A DNA stretch of 5,529 bases from an uncultured Alphaproteobacteria bacterium. GTDB lineage: Bacteria > Pseudomonadota > Alphaproteobacteria > Rhizobiales > Rhizobiaceae. The notes beneath the pieces were generated by a model. The model had not been told where the DNA came from and searched no databases. It saw only the letters and a list, made by a program, of their open reading frames with translations. The stretch is taken from positions 1,321 through 6,849 of the forward strand of contig CAKMZG010000130.1 of the NCBI GenBank assembly GCA_929200335.1, given 5' to 3'. Below are positions 1 to 5,529 of this stretch, piece by piece. Position 1 is the first letter of the stretch; every line of letters starts with the position of its first letter. The position numbers and the translations under genes are program-made.

Positions 1-271
1 AAAAATTTTGATTTTGGACGAACCAACACAGGGCATAGATATAGGTGCAAAGATAGCGGTTTATAAGTTGATTAATCAATTAACCAAGGCGGGTAAATCG
101 ATAATTTTAATCAGTTCTGATCACGATGAATTGCTTGCTATGAGCGATCGAATTGCCATCGTAAATAATGGAAAAATTATTCAAACATCTGATGCAAAAG
201 AAATTACTCATCATGATTTGGTAAGAACTTCAGTGAAAGAAGAAAATATAAAAATTGGGGCAGCCACATGA
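1..271 (+). CDS. Sugar ABC transporter ATP-binding protein (RbsA/MglA-type), C-terminal fragment
   Basis: This is the end of a carbohydrate-importer ATPase that would power uptake from the cytoplasmic face. The 5' part lies outside the window: the reading frame is already open at base 2, and the TTG at base 8 is an internal Leu codon, not a start. The visible 89 residues open on a Walker B motif (LILDEP, Asp-Glu codons at 17-22) followed by the D-loop TQGIDIGAK, the signature of the second nucleotide-binding domain of ribose/galactose/xylose-type (CUT2) ATPases. The switch region reads SSDHDELLAMSDRI. As in many second domains of this family, the usual switch His is replaced (here by Ser), with a His two residues later. 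Walker A and the ABC signature are upstream and unseen. Its TGA overlaps the permease ATG (ATGA), indicating translational coupling and one transporter complex. The transported sugar cannot be read from this domain. Confidence 0.93.
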   Translation, partial: KILILDEPTQGIDIGAKIAVYKLINQLTKAGKSIILISSDHDELLAMSDRIAIVNNGKIIQTSDAKEITHHDLVRTSVKEENIKIGAAT

Positions 272-1242
272 AACGAATTTTCGATCAACAATTAATAGGT
301 CCATTCGCTGCAATGATAATTGTTGCTACAGTTGTAATGTTAACAACAGAACGGTTTTTAAATGCTGGAAACCTATCAAATTTATTTCTTCAAGTTAGCA
401 TTGTTGCATTAATTGCAATTGGTGCCAGTATAGTAATTTTTGCTGCTGGAATTGATCTTAGTTCAGGTTCAATGGTTGCATTATTGACCATGATTTTGGC
501 GGAGTTATTGAAAAATTTAGGCTTGCCACTTTTCTTAGCTGTTCCGATGATTTTACTCATTGGTGCATTGTTGGGATTAATGCTCGGCATTATATCCTCT
601 TATGGGCGAATACCCTCTTTCATTACTACCCTTGCAGGATTAATTGCATTTCGAGGTTTAGCTCTAACTTTTAATAATGGATCTCCAATCTTTTCATTAG
701 ATCCTGGTCTTGAGCCCATTTTCTATGGCTCAATATTGGGCATACCCATGCCATTTTTCTATCTATTATTTTTCTATTCATTAGCAGCATTTATAATGAA
801 TTATTCAAAATTAGGCAGAGAAATTTATGCGGTTGGTGGCAACCCTGCAGCAGCAGTTTTAACGGGTATTAATATTAAAAGTGTACAAGCAAAAACATTT
901 GCTATCGCAGGATTTATGACTGCAGTTGGTGCAATTTTGATGTCGGCAAGGTTAAACTCCGGTTCTCCAAATTATGGCCAAACTTTAGAATTGCAAGCCA
1001 TCGCGGCAGCGGTAGTGGGCGGCACAAGTTTGGCTGGTGGACGTGGTAATATATTGGCAACCCTAATGGGGGCTATGACCATTGTTATTGTTCAAAATGG
1101 TTTAAATTTAAATGCAGCGCCGTCATCCGTACAAAATGTTGTGCTTGGCGTAATTATCTTATTGGCTGTGGGTATCGATATGTGGCGGCAGGAGATTTCA
1201 AGTTTATTAGGCAAAATTTTTAAAATGGGGAAAAGAAGGTAG
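268..1242 (+). CDS. Sugar ABC transporter permease (RbsC-like, BPD_transp_2 family)
   Basis: Complete 324-residue inner-membrane permease, a normal length for ribose-type (CUT2) permeases, which usually act as homodimers with one duplicated ATPase and a periplasmic binding protein. It is strongly hydrophobic, with roughly 8-10 membrane segments (for example about residues 10-27, 39-60, 87-111, 117-136, 162-178, 208-226, 262-280 and 286-304). Family motifs are present: GIDLSSGS near 61-68, PSFITTLAG near 116-124, the cytoplasmic ATPase-contact loop YAVGGNPAAAVLTGI at 187-201, and AAAVVGGTSLAGGRG at 246-260. The basic tail (KMGKRR) fits a cytoplasmic C-terminus. The ATG at 268 overlaps the ATPase stop and has a G-rich SD-like run (GGGG, 257-260) 7 bases upstream. 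The SDR gene begins 9 bases after the stop, so transport and catabolism appear co-transcribed. The substrate is probably a pentose, hexose or polyol, but is not identifiable from the permease. Confidence 0.94.
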   Translation: MKRIFDQQLIGPFAAMIIVATVVMLTTERFLNAGNLSNLFLQVSIVALIAIGASIVIFAAGIDLSSGSMVALLTMILAELLKNLGLPLFLAVPMILLIGALLGLMLGIISSYGRIPSFITTLAGLIAFRGLALTFNNGSPIFSLDPGLEPIFYGSILGIPMPFFYLLFFYSLAAFIMNYSKLGREIYAVGGNPAAAVLTGINIKSVQAKTFAIAGFMTAVGAILMSARLNSGSPNYGQTLELQAIAAAVVGGTSLAGGRGNILATLMGAMTIVIVQNGLNLNAAPSSVQNVVLGVIILLAVGIDMWRQEISSLLGKIFKMGKRR

Positions 1243-1251
1243 GAAACGGAT

Positions 1252-2040
1252 ATGGATTTAGGATTAGAAAATAAAATTGTTTTGGTTACGGGGTCTGGCT
1301 CAGGAATTGGTAAAGCAACAGCAGAGGCCTTCATAAAAGAAGGAGCTCGTGTCATTGTCCATGGCTTAACTGAAGAAGAAGTGGCTACTTGTATATCTGA
1401 TCTATCTCAACATGGTGATGTGGTCGGTACTCATGGTGATTTAACTAATCTCGATGATGCAAACTATCTTTGTGAATTTGCACAAAATGTAGGCAAAATT
1501 GATGTGCTGATAAATAATGTTGGAATTTTTTCAGTAAAGGCTTTTGAAGACCTTACTGATGAAGATTGGATGCAATATTTTAACATCAATGTTCTCAGCG
1601 CTGTTCGTATGAGCAGAAACATTTTACCAAGAATGTTGGCTCGTGGAACAGGTTCAATTGTTAATTTAGCAAGCGAAGCTGGTGTGAAACCTTTGCCACA
1701 AATGGTACATTACTCGGTTACGAAAACAGCCATGCTTGGCCTTACTCGAGGCATGGCAGAGCTTACCAAAGGCACAGAAGTTTGTGTTAACTCTGTGTTG
1801 CCGGGTCCTACATGGACTGAAGGGGTTAAATCTTATTTTGATGGCTTAGCAGAGCAAAAAGGTGAGCCCTTAGAAACAATAATTGAAAATTACTTTAAAT
1901 CTGATGAACCAACATCGCTAATTCAACGTTTTGTTCAAGCGGATGAAGTAGCTAAAACGATTATTTCTGTTGCTGCTAATAAGGCAGCAAATGGAGGATC
2001 GTACCGCGTTGAAGGCGGAATTATCCGCAGCATTTTATAA
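1252..2040 (+). CDS. SDR-family NAD(P)-dependent oxidoreductase
   Basis: Complete 262-residue classical short-chain dehydrogenase, a cytoplasmic Rossmann-fold enzyme interconverting a hydroxyl and a carbonyl group. Visible motifs are the dinucleotide loop TGSGSGIG (13-20), NNVG (88-91, the usual NNAG), catalytic Asn113 in NINVLS, Ser141 in VNLASEAG, and the YxxxK pair Tyr154/Lys158; PGPTWTEGV (184-192) is the stretch after the sixth strand. The active site is therefore intact. After the second strand the sequence reads HGLTEEE, with neither the Asp typical of NAD enzymes nor the Arg typical of many NADP enzymes, so the cofactor is undecided. The insert at about 193-227 is longer than in minimal SDRs and would cover the substrate. 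The start at 1252 is supported by AGGA (1241-1244), which overlaps the permease stop codon. In this operon it is a candidate sugar or sugar-acid dehydrogenase; that role is inferred from context, since SDRs are too diverse to assign a substrate. Confidence 0.9.
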   Translation: MDLGLENKIVLVTGSGSGIGKATAEAFIKEGARVIVHGLTEEEVATCISDLSQHGDVVGTHGDLTNLDDANYLCEFAQNVGKIDVLINNVGIFSVKAFEDLTDEDWMQYFNINVLSAVRMSRNILPRMLARGTGSIVNLASEAGVKPLPQMVHYSVTKTAMLGLTRGMAELTKGTEVCVNSVLPGPTWTEGVKSYFDGLAEQKGEPLETIIENYFKSDEPTSLIQRFVQADEVAKTIISVAANKAANGGSYRVEGGIIRSIL

Positions 2041-2047
2041 AAAAGAA

Positions 2048-2053
2048 AAGGAG
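2048..2053 (+). promoter_or_regulatory. Ribosome binding site deciding the VOC gene start
   Basis: AAGGAG lies 6 bases before the ATG at 2060, in the 19-base gap after the SDR stop codon. It is the strongest Shine-Dalgarno match in the window. It argues that the VOC protein starts at 2060, although the frame is open further upstream, back into the SDR gene. Confidence 0.8.
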
Positions 2054-2059
2054 TATCCT

Positions 2060-2554
2060 ATGGTTGCATTATCATTCTCTCATATTGGCATTACTGTGCC
2101 AGATTTAGAAAAAGCCGTTGAATTTTATACCAAAGCATTTGGACTATATGTCTTAATGGAACCAACTGAAATCAAGCATGATGAAAGTGCAATTGGTTTA
2201 ATGTGCGATGATGTATTTGGCGAAGGTTGGGGATCATTTAGAATTGCTCATCTCGCATTAGGCGATGGTATTGGCATTGAGCTTTTTGAATTTCCTAATA
2301 CGGAAGAAGAAGAGCGGCCATTCGAATATTGGCGTCGTGGTTTGTTTCATTTCTGCGTTCAAGATGAAGATGTGGAATCCCGTGTAAAACTAATTGAAAG
2401 TTTAGGTGGTAAACAGCGTATGGCTCAAGTGCGCAAATATTACCCTGAAGAAAAACCATACCGTATGGTTTATTGTGAAGATCCATTTGGAAATATCTTT
2501 GAACTTTACAGCCATTCATATGAGTTAACTTATTCAGCAGGTGCATATGCTTAA
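2060..2554 (+). CDS. VOC-family (glyoxalase/dioxygenase fold) metalloenzyme
   Basis: Complete 164-residue protein with two tandem beta-alpha-beta-beta-beta modules, the layout of glyoxalase I, methylmalonyl-CoA epimerase and related lyases or isomerases. Module 1 opens with FSHIGITVPDLEKAVEFY (6-23) and ends near IGIELFEF (71-78). Module 2 runs from GLFHFCVQDED (94-104) to DPFGNIFELYSH (141-152). The four expected metal ligands can be placed at His8, Glu74 (Glu77 is the alternative), His97 and Glu148, so a divalent-metal site looks intact. Family members isomerise, epimerise or cleave compounds carrying an activated carbonyl. The reaction here is unknown; glutathione-methylglyoxal chemistry is not specifically indicated. 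The start at 2060 is chosen for its strong SD (AAGGAG); upstream in-frame starts fall inside the SDR gene. Its stop overlaps the start of the next gene, implying coupled synthesis with the dehydrogenase. The acidic EEEERP stretch near 82-87 is likely a surface loop. Confidence 0.87.
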   Translation: MVALSFSHIGITVPDLEKAVEFYTKAFGLYVLMEPTEIKHDESAIGLMCDDVFGEGWGSFRIAHLALGDGIGIELFEFPNTEEEERPFEYWRRGLFHFCVQDEDVESRVKLIESLGGKQRMAQVRKYYPEEKPYRMVYCEDPFGNIFELYSHSYELTYSAGAYA

Positions 2555-3572
2555 GATGAGCGAAAAACAAAAGCGCTTTGATAATCCCAAAGTTGTAATT
2601 ACAGATTATGACTTTGGGAATGTGGACACTGAAAGAGAAATTCTTGAGCAAGTAGGTGCCCAAGTTATTGCGCTTCAAAGTAAATCTGAGGATGATTTAT
2701 TTGAAGTAGCTAAAGATTGCGCGGCTATGATCAACCAATATGCAATGGTTGGCAAACGAACTATTGCCGAAATGAAAAAATGTGAGGTTATTGCACGCTA
2801 TGGTGTTGGTGTTGACATCGTTGATGTTGAAGCTGCCACACAAAAAAATATTCTGGTAACAAATGTACAGGACTACTGTACTGAAGAGGTGGCAGATCAT
2901 GCCATTGCGCTTTGGTTAACTTTAGCTCGAAAATTACCTGATTATGATCGTGCAACCCATAAAGGCATTTGGCAATGGCAAAGCGGCAAACCGGTTTATC
3001 GTTTACGCGGCCGTACAATGGGTATTGTTTCATTTGGTAAAATTGGACAAGCAATCGCGGAAAGAGCAAAAGCCTTTGGTGTTAATATTGTCACTTATGA
3101 TCCATTTCAAACGAATGAGTTTGTTGAACGGCTGGGCGCTAAATTAGTTTCAAAAGAAAAGCTTTTAGCATCATCTGATTATGTTCTAATGCAAGCGCCA
3201 ATGAGCCCAGAAACCAAACATTTTTTATCTGATGCAGAGTTTGAAAAAATGAAACCAGGGGCAATTGTTGTAAATACTGGGCGAGGCCCCACGATTGATA
3301 ACAAAGCTCTATATCGTGCTTTAACCGAAGGGCATATTGCGGCTGCTGGGTTGGATGATCCTGAAGAAGAACCCGCAAAAAGAGCAAATTGGACGCCTGA
3401 TGATAATCCAATTTTCACATTGCCTAATGTTTTGGTAACACCTCATGCTGCTTATTATTCAGAAGAATCCATTATGGCCGCGCGCGTCACCGCCGCAACG
3501 CAAGTTGCAAAAGTTTTAACCAAACAAAAACCTGACTATCCCGTTAATGGGGATAAATTGAAACAGAACTAA
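2547..3572 (+). CDS. D-2-hydroxyacid dehydrogenase, CtBP-like branch
   Basis: Complete cytoplasmic enzyme of 341 residues from ATG 2547. The family reduces 2-keto acids (hydroxypyruvate, glyoxylate, 3-phosphohydroxypyruvate and others) to D-2-hydroxyacids with NAD(P)H. The substrate-binding halves flank a Rossmann domain at about 108-297. Visible features are RYGVGVD (84-90), the nucleotide loop SFGKIG (162-167), Asp185 at the end of the second strand (favouring NAD), catalytic Arg246 in NTGRG, Glu275 in EEEP, and His300 in TPHAAYYSEES. That last motif and the N-terminal VITDYDFGNVDTERE resemble the CtBP-like dehydrogenases (cd05299) more than plain glyoxylate reductases. The loop has Ser where GxGxxG normally has its first Gly. 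Possible starts are GTG 2541, ATG 2547 and ATG 2556. I prefer 2547 because AGCAGG (2536-2541) sits 5 bases upstream; it overlaps the VOC stop by 8 bases. The substrate is probably a short keto acid from this pathway (inference). Confidence 0.9.
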   Translation: MLKMSEKQKRFDNPKVVITDYDFGNVDTEREILEQVGAQVIALQSKSEDDLFEVAKDCAAMINQYAMVGKRTIAEMKKCEVIARYGVGVDIVDVEAATQKNILVTNVQDYCTEEVADHAIALWLTLARKLPDYDRATHKGIWQWQSGKPVYRLRGRTMGIVSFGKIGQAIAERAKAFGVNIVTYDPFQTNEFVERLGAKLVSKEKLLASSDYVLMQAPMSPETKHFLSDAEFEKMKPGAIVVNTGRGPTIDNKALYRALTEGHIAAAGLDDPEEEPAKRANWTPDDNPIFTLPNVLVTPHAAYYSEESIMAARVTAATQVAKVLTKQKPDYPVNGDKLKQN

Positions 3573-3577
3573 GAAGG
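3571..3577 (+). promoter_or_regulatory. Ribosome binding site of the RraA-like gene
   Basis: AAGAAGG overlaps the TAA of the hydroxyacid dehydrogenase and lies 7 bases before the ATG at 3585. It supports that start and leaves no room for a separate promoter in the 12-base gap. Confidence 0.7.
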
Positions 3578-3584
3578 TAATAAT

Positions 3585-4256
3585 ATGTTACAAGTATATA
3601 ATGACTTTAAAAGACGCCCCGATCTCTTGAATAAATTTGATGAGGTTTTGAAATGTTATTCTGCAACGGCTGTATTTGCTGATGTGCAATATAGAACAGG
3701 GGTTATGGATAGTGGAATTAAGCCACCATTTAAAGCAAAAATAACGGGTCAAGCCATAACTGTGCAGCTTTCAAAAGGTGATTTAGTTGATCCTTTAAAA
3801 GCCCTAGAGATGGGTCAAGAAGGTGATGTTATCGTGGTTGATGCGGGTGGTGATCCCAATACATCTGTGTGTGGTGGCTTAATGGGTGGCCTTGCTCAAA
3901 ATCGTGGTATTCGTGGTATGATTGTAGATGGAGCAGGGCGCGATACGGATGAATTGGAAGACATTAATTGGCCAATTTGGACAAGAGCTATTACACCGCG
4001 CGGAACGCATACAATGTTCTCCGGTCGGAAAGAAGAATTGTCAATTAATGTACCCATTCAATGTGGTGGCGTTGTGGTAAATCCAGGTGATTTTATTGTG
4101 GCTGATTTAATGGGTGTAACAGTTGTACCATTGCAAAAGGCAGAAGAGATTATTAAACTCGCGCAAGAACAAGCTGACCGCGAAGAAGAAACACGAAAGT
4201 CGGTAGCTCAAGGCAAAACCGTTGAGGATTTATTGAATGAATTCGGACGCATCTGA
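3585..4256 (+). CDS. RraA-like / HMG-aldolase-family protein
   Basis: Complete 223-residue cytoplasmic protein. The length fits the 4-hydroxy-4-methyl-2-oxoglutarate (HMG) aldolase/oxaloacetate decarboxylase branch better than E. coli RraA (about 160 residues, an RNase E inhibitor), so a metabolic role is more likely than RNA-decay control. The core reads DVIVVDAGGD (81-90), CGGLMGGLAQNRGIRG (96-111), IVDGAGRD (113-120) and PIQCGGVVVNPGDFIVADLMG (157-177). Arg119-Asp120 match the conserved active-site RD of HMG aldolases. The acidic residue those aldolases carry 21 positions before the Arg (the D-x20-R-D motif) is Gly98 here, so classical pyruvate-aldolase activity is uncertain. The last 40 residues form a charged helix (EEIIKLAQEQADREEETRK) typical of the longer family members. 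It may cleave or decarboxylate a keto acid generated in this pathway (inference). The gene overlaps dgoK by 20 bases, a tight link to KDGal metabolism. Confidence 0.87.
   Translation: MLQVYNDFKRRPDLLNKFDEVLKCYSATAVFADVQYRTGVMDSGIKPPFKAKITGQAITVQLSKGDLVDPLKALEMGQEGDVIVVDAGGDPNTSVCGGLMGGLAQNRGIRGMIVDGAGRDTDELEDINWPIWTRAITPRGTHTMFSGRKEELSINVPIQCGGVVVNPGDFIVADLMGVTVVPLQKAEEIIKLAQEQADREEETRKSVAQGKTVEDLLNEFGRI
4224..4227 (+). promoter_or_regulatory. Internal ribosome binding site for dgoK
   Basis: GAGG lies within the RraA-like coding sequence, 9 bases before the ATG at 4237. It supports translation of dgoK starting inside the preceding gene, in another frame. Confidence 0.55.
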
Positions 4257-5148
4257 TCCTGCTATCATTGGTATTGATTGGGGAACTACATCATTTCGCG
4301 CCTATTTAATGGCGCGAGATGGGGAAATCTTGGATAATGTTAGTGCCAAATTGGGCATTATGCAGGTGGCGGATAAAAATTTTGAAGCTGCTCTACTCAA
4401 ATGTCTAAATGAGAAAAACTGGGATCATAAACTCCCAATTATTACATCTGGGATGATAACAAGTCGCAATGGCTGGGTGGAGACCGAATATGTTGAAGCC
4501 CCTGCAACTCTTGATAAATTATCAAATCAATTACATGTTCATCATTGTGATGATTTAACACTTCATTTTATAACTGGCGTGATTGCTGATCACAATGGCG
4601 CTGCGGATGTGATGCGTGGTGAAGAGGTTCAATTATTTGGTGCTCTTGATGAAGATGAGAATCAAAACCTTTTTGTAATGCCAGGCACTCACAGTAAATG
4701 GGTAATGATGAATGAAGGTTGCATTCAAGATTTTTTTACATTCATGACAGGCGATGTTTATTCTGCTGTTAGTCAAAATACTATTCTAAAAGCATTTATT
4801 GAAGATGCACCTTTTAATAAAGAAGCATTCTCAATGGGCGTACAAAAATCCATTTCTGATGGCGCTATGATCTTGCACGACCTATTTTCAGTGCGCACGC
4901 TACCTTTGATGAAAAAAATAAGCCCGCAGATGACGGATGACTATCTTTCTGGATTACTAATTGGTTGTGAGATAGCTAATGCTGATCGTTTTGAGCATGG
5001 GGGTTTGGTGACTATTATTGGCAATGATGAACTTAGCAAGCGTTATGAGTTGGCACTTAAAATTGCCGGAATTCATTCGAAGAACGCCGCCAGTGATATT
5101 GTTGCTCGAGGCCATTACTTAATCGCAAGAAAAATAGGACTTATATAA
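4237..5148 (+). CDS. dgoK: 2-dehydro-3-deoxygalactonokinase
   Basis: Complete 303-residue cytoplasmic sugar-acid kinase of the DgoK family (ASKHA fold, usually about 290-330 residues). It phosphorylates 2-keto-3-deoxygalactonate with ATP to give 6-phospho-2-keto-3-deoxygalactonate (KDPGal). Family landmarks are all present and in order: the phosphate loop IGIDWGTTSFRAYL (11-24), SGMITSRNGWVETEYVEAP (71-89), DVMRGEEVQLFGA (124-136), the second phosphate motif MPGTHSKWV (148-156), FFTFMTGDVYSA (166-177), LSGLLIGCEI (237-246) and the adenosine-side IIGNDELSKRY (260-270). No domain is missing. The ATG at 4237 gives 10 residues before the phosphate loop, with GAGG 9 bases upstream. It overlaps the RraA-like gene by 20 bases, and its TAA shares one base with the aldolase ATG (TAATG). 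Adjacent dgoK and dgoA also occur in the E. coli galactonate operon. A related 2-keto-3-deoxy sugar acid as substrate cannot be excluded. Confidence 0.93.
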   Translation: MNSDASDPAIIGIDWGTTSFRAYLMARDGEILDNVSAKLGIMQVADKNFEAALLKCLNEKNWDHKLPIITSGMITSRNGWVETEYVEAPATLDKLSNQLHVHHCDDLTLHFITGVIADHNGAADVMRGEEVQLFGALDEDENQNLFVMPGTHSKWVMMNEGCIQDFFTFMTGDVYSAVSQNTILKAFIEDAPFNKEAFSMGVQKSISDGAMILHDLFSVRTLPLMKKISPQMTDDYLSGLLIGCEIANADRFEHGGLVTIIGNDELSKRYELALKIAGIHSKNAASDIVARGHYLIARKIGLI

Positions 5149-5529
5149 TGACACATTGGGATGCAGCACTTCAAAACATGCCATTAATTGCAATTTTACG
5201 GGGTTTAGAACCGGAAAAAGCACTCGATGTTGCCGATATTTTGGTCGAGGCAGGGTTTAAGATTATTGAGGTTCCTTTAAATTCACCTGATCCACTAAAA
5301 TCAATTTCATTAATGGCTAATAAATATAGTGATGATATTATCATCGGTGCAGGCACAGTTTTAAGCGCTCAGAGTGTTGATGAAGTGGTCGATAATGGTG
5401 GTAAAATTATTGTCTGCCCTAATTTGGATTTTGAAGTTGGTGAGCGCTCGAACCAATTGGATGCAAAATGGTGTCCAGGTGTTGTAACACCAACAGAAGC
5501 TTTTGCTGCCTTGAAGCATAATGCTGCAT
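5148..5529 (+). CDS. dgoA: 2-dehydro-3-deoxy-6-phosphogalactonate aldolase, 5' part
   Basis: N-terminal 127 residues of a class I (Schiff-base) KDPG/KDPGal aldolase; full family members have about 205-215 residues. It would cleave the DgoK product to pyruvate and D-glyceraldehyde 3-phosphate in the cytoplasm. Visible signatures are PLIAILRGLEPEKA (12-25), the catalytic Glu41 in IIEVPLNSP, GAGTVL (67-72), IVCPN (88-92, usually IVTPN or IVSPN) and CPGVVTPTEAF (109-119). The EVPLNSP form, like EIPLNSP of E. coli DgoA, favours KDPGal over KDPG aldolases, which usually have a different segment here. The Schiff-base Lys is expected near residue 130, about three codons past the window edge, so it cannot be checked. 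ATG 5148 overlaps the dgoK stop by one base and has AGGA (5136-5139) 8 bases upstream. The gene runs off the window's right end. Confidence 0.92.
   Translation, partial: MTHWDAALQNMPLIAILRGLEPEKALDVADILVEAGFKIIEVPLNSPDPLKSISLMANKYSDDIIIGAGTVLSAQSVDEVVDNGGKIIVCPNLDFEVGERSNQLDAKWCPGVVTPTEAFAALKHNAA

Noticed and set aside
1970..2059. In-frame upstream extension of the VOC gene into the SDR gene (30 extra residues)
   Set aside because: The extra residues do not resemble a VOC N-terminus. The fold begins right after ATG 2060, which has a strong AAGGAG site. The extension is out-of-frame SDR coding sequence.
2041..2059. Internal promoter or terminator between the SDR and VOC genes
   Set aside because: This is the largest gap (19 bases). 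It holds only an A-rich spacer and the ribosome binding site, with no room for a promoter or hairpin.
2541..2546. GTG start two codons earlier for the hydroxyacid dehydrogenase
   Set aside because: The GTG overlaps the likely SD sequence AGCAGG, and ATG 2547 is better spaced. ATG 2556 remains possible but has a weaker site.
2295..2678. Open frame of 127 codons on the minus strand
   Set aside because: It lies antisense across the VOC and dehydrogenase genes, both clearly coding on the plus strand, and shows no recognisable motif.
2788..3418. Several minus-strand open frames across the hydroxyacid dehydrogenase
   Set aside because: They are low-complexity or motif-free shadows of a well-conserved dehydrogenase, and several overlap one another.
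3585..4256. Annotation as the RNase E regulator RraA
   Set aside because: The protein is about 60 residues longer than true RraA, carries the HMG-aldolase-type C-terminal helix, and sits in a sugar-catabolic operon. A metabolic enzyme is more likely.
1..5529. Frameshift, pseudogene, mobile element, CRISPR array or defence system
   Set aside because: All complete genes have intact motifs and normal lengths. No repeats, transposase, integrase, spacer array or defence-family protein was seen.

Overview
The window is a gene-dense, single-strand (+) stretch of a sugar-uptake and sugar-acid catabolic operon. It holds eight protein-coding genes, the first and last cut by the window edges. The DNA is AT-rich (about 40% GC judged by eye). 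Intergenic gaps are at most 19 bases, and four of the seven junctions overlap. The protein families, the ribose-type ABC importer and the Shine-Dalgarno-like sites point to a Gram-negative bacterium. An AT-rich, possibly marine or host-associated proteobacterium (perhaps alphaproteobacterial) is my best guess, but lineage cannot be fixed from the sequence alone.

Layout. Bases 1-1242 encode the membrane side of a carbohydrate uptake ABC transporter (CUT2/ribose type): the C-terminal end of the duplicated ATPase, then a complete permease. Bases 1252-4256 encode four soluble enzymes: a short-chain dehydrogenase (SDR), a two-module VOC (glyoxalase-fold) metalloenzyme, a D-2-hydroxyacid dehydrogenase of the CtBP-like branch, and an RraA/HMG-aldolase-like protein. 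Bases 4237-5529 encode 2-dehydro-3-deoxygalactonokinase (DgoK) and the first part of 2-dehydro-3-deoxy-6-phosphogalactonate (KDPGal) aldolase (DgoA).

How the genes may work together. The DgoK-DgoA pair is the lower half of the De Ley-Doudoroff route: 2-keto-3-deoxygalactonate is phosphorylated and then split to pyruvate and glyceraldehyde 3-phosphate. The transporter would bring in a monosaccharide or related compound, and the SDR is a reasonable candidate for oxidising it or an intermediate. A sugar-acid dehydratase, a lactonase, the periplasmic binding protein and a regulator are not in the window and probably lie outside it. The VOC, hydroxyacid dehydrogenase and RraA-like proteins have no place in the standard galactonate pathway. 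They suggest an unusual substrate or a side branch whose chemistry I cannot assign. This is the most interesting feature of an otherwise conventional catabolic operon.

No RNA genes, mobile elements, CRISPR arrays, convincing promoters or terminators were seen. No stretch over 300 bases lacks a gene.
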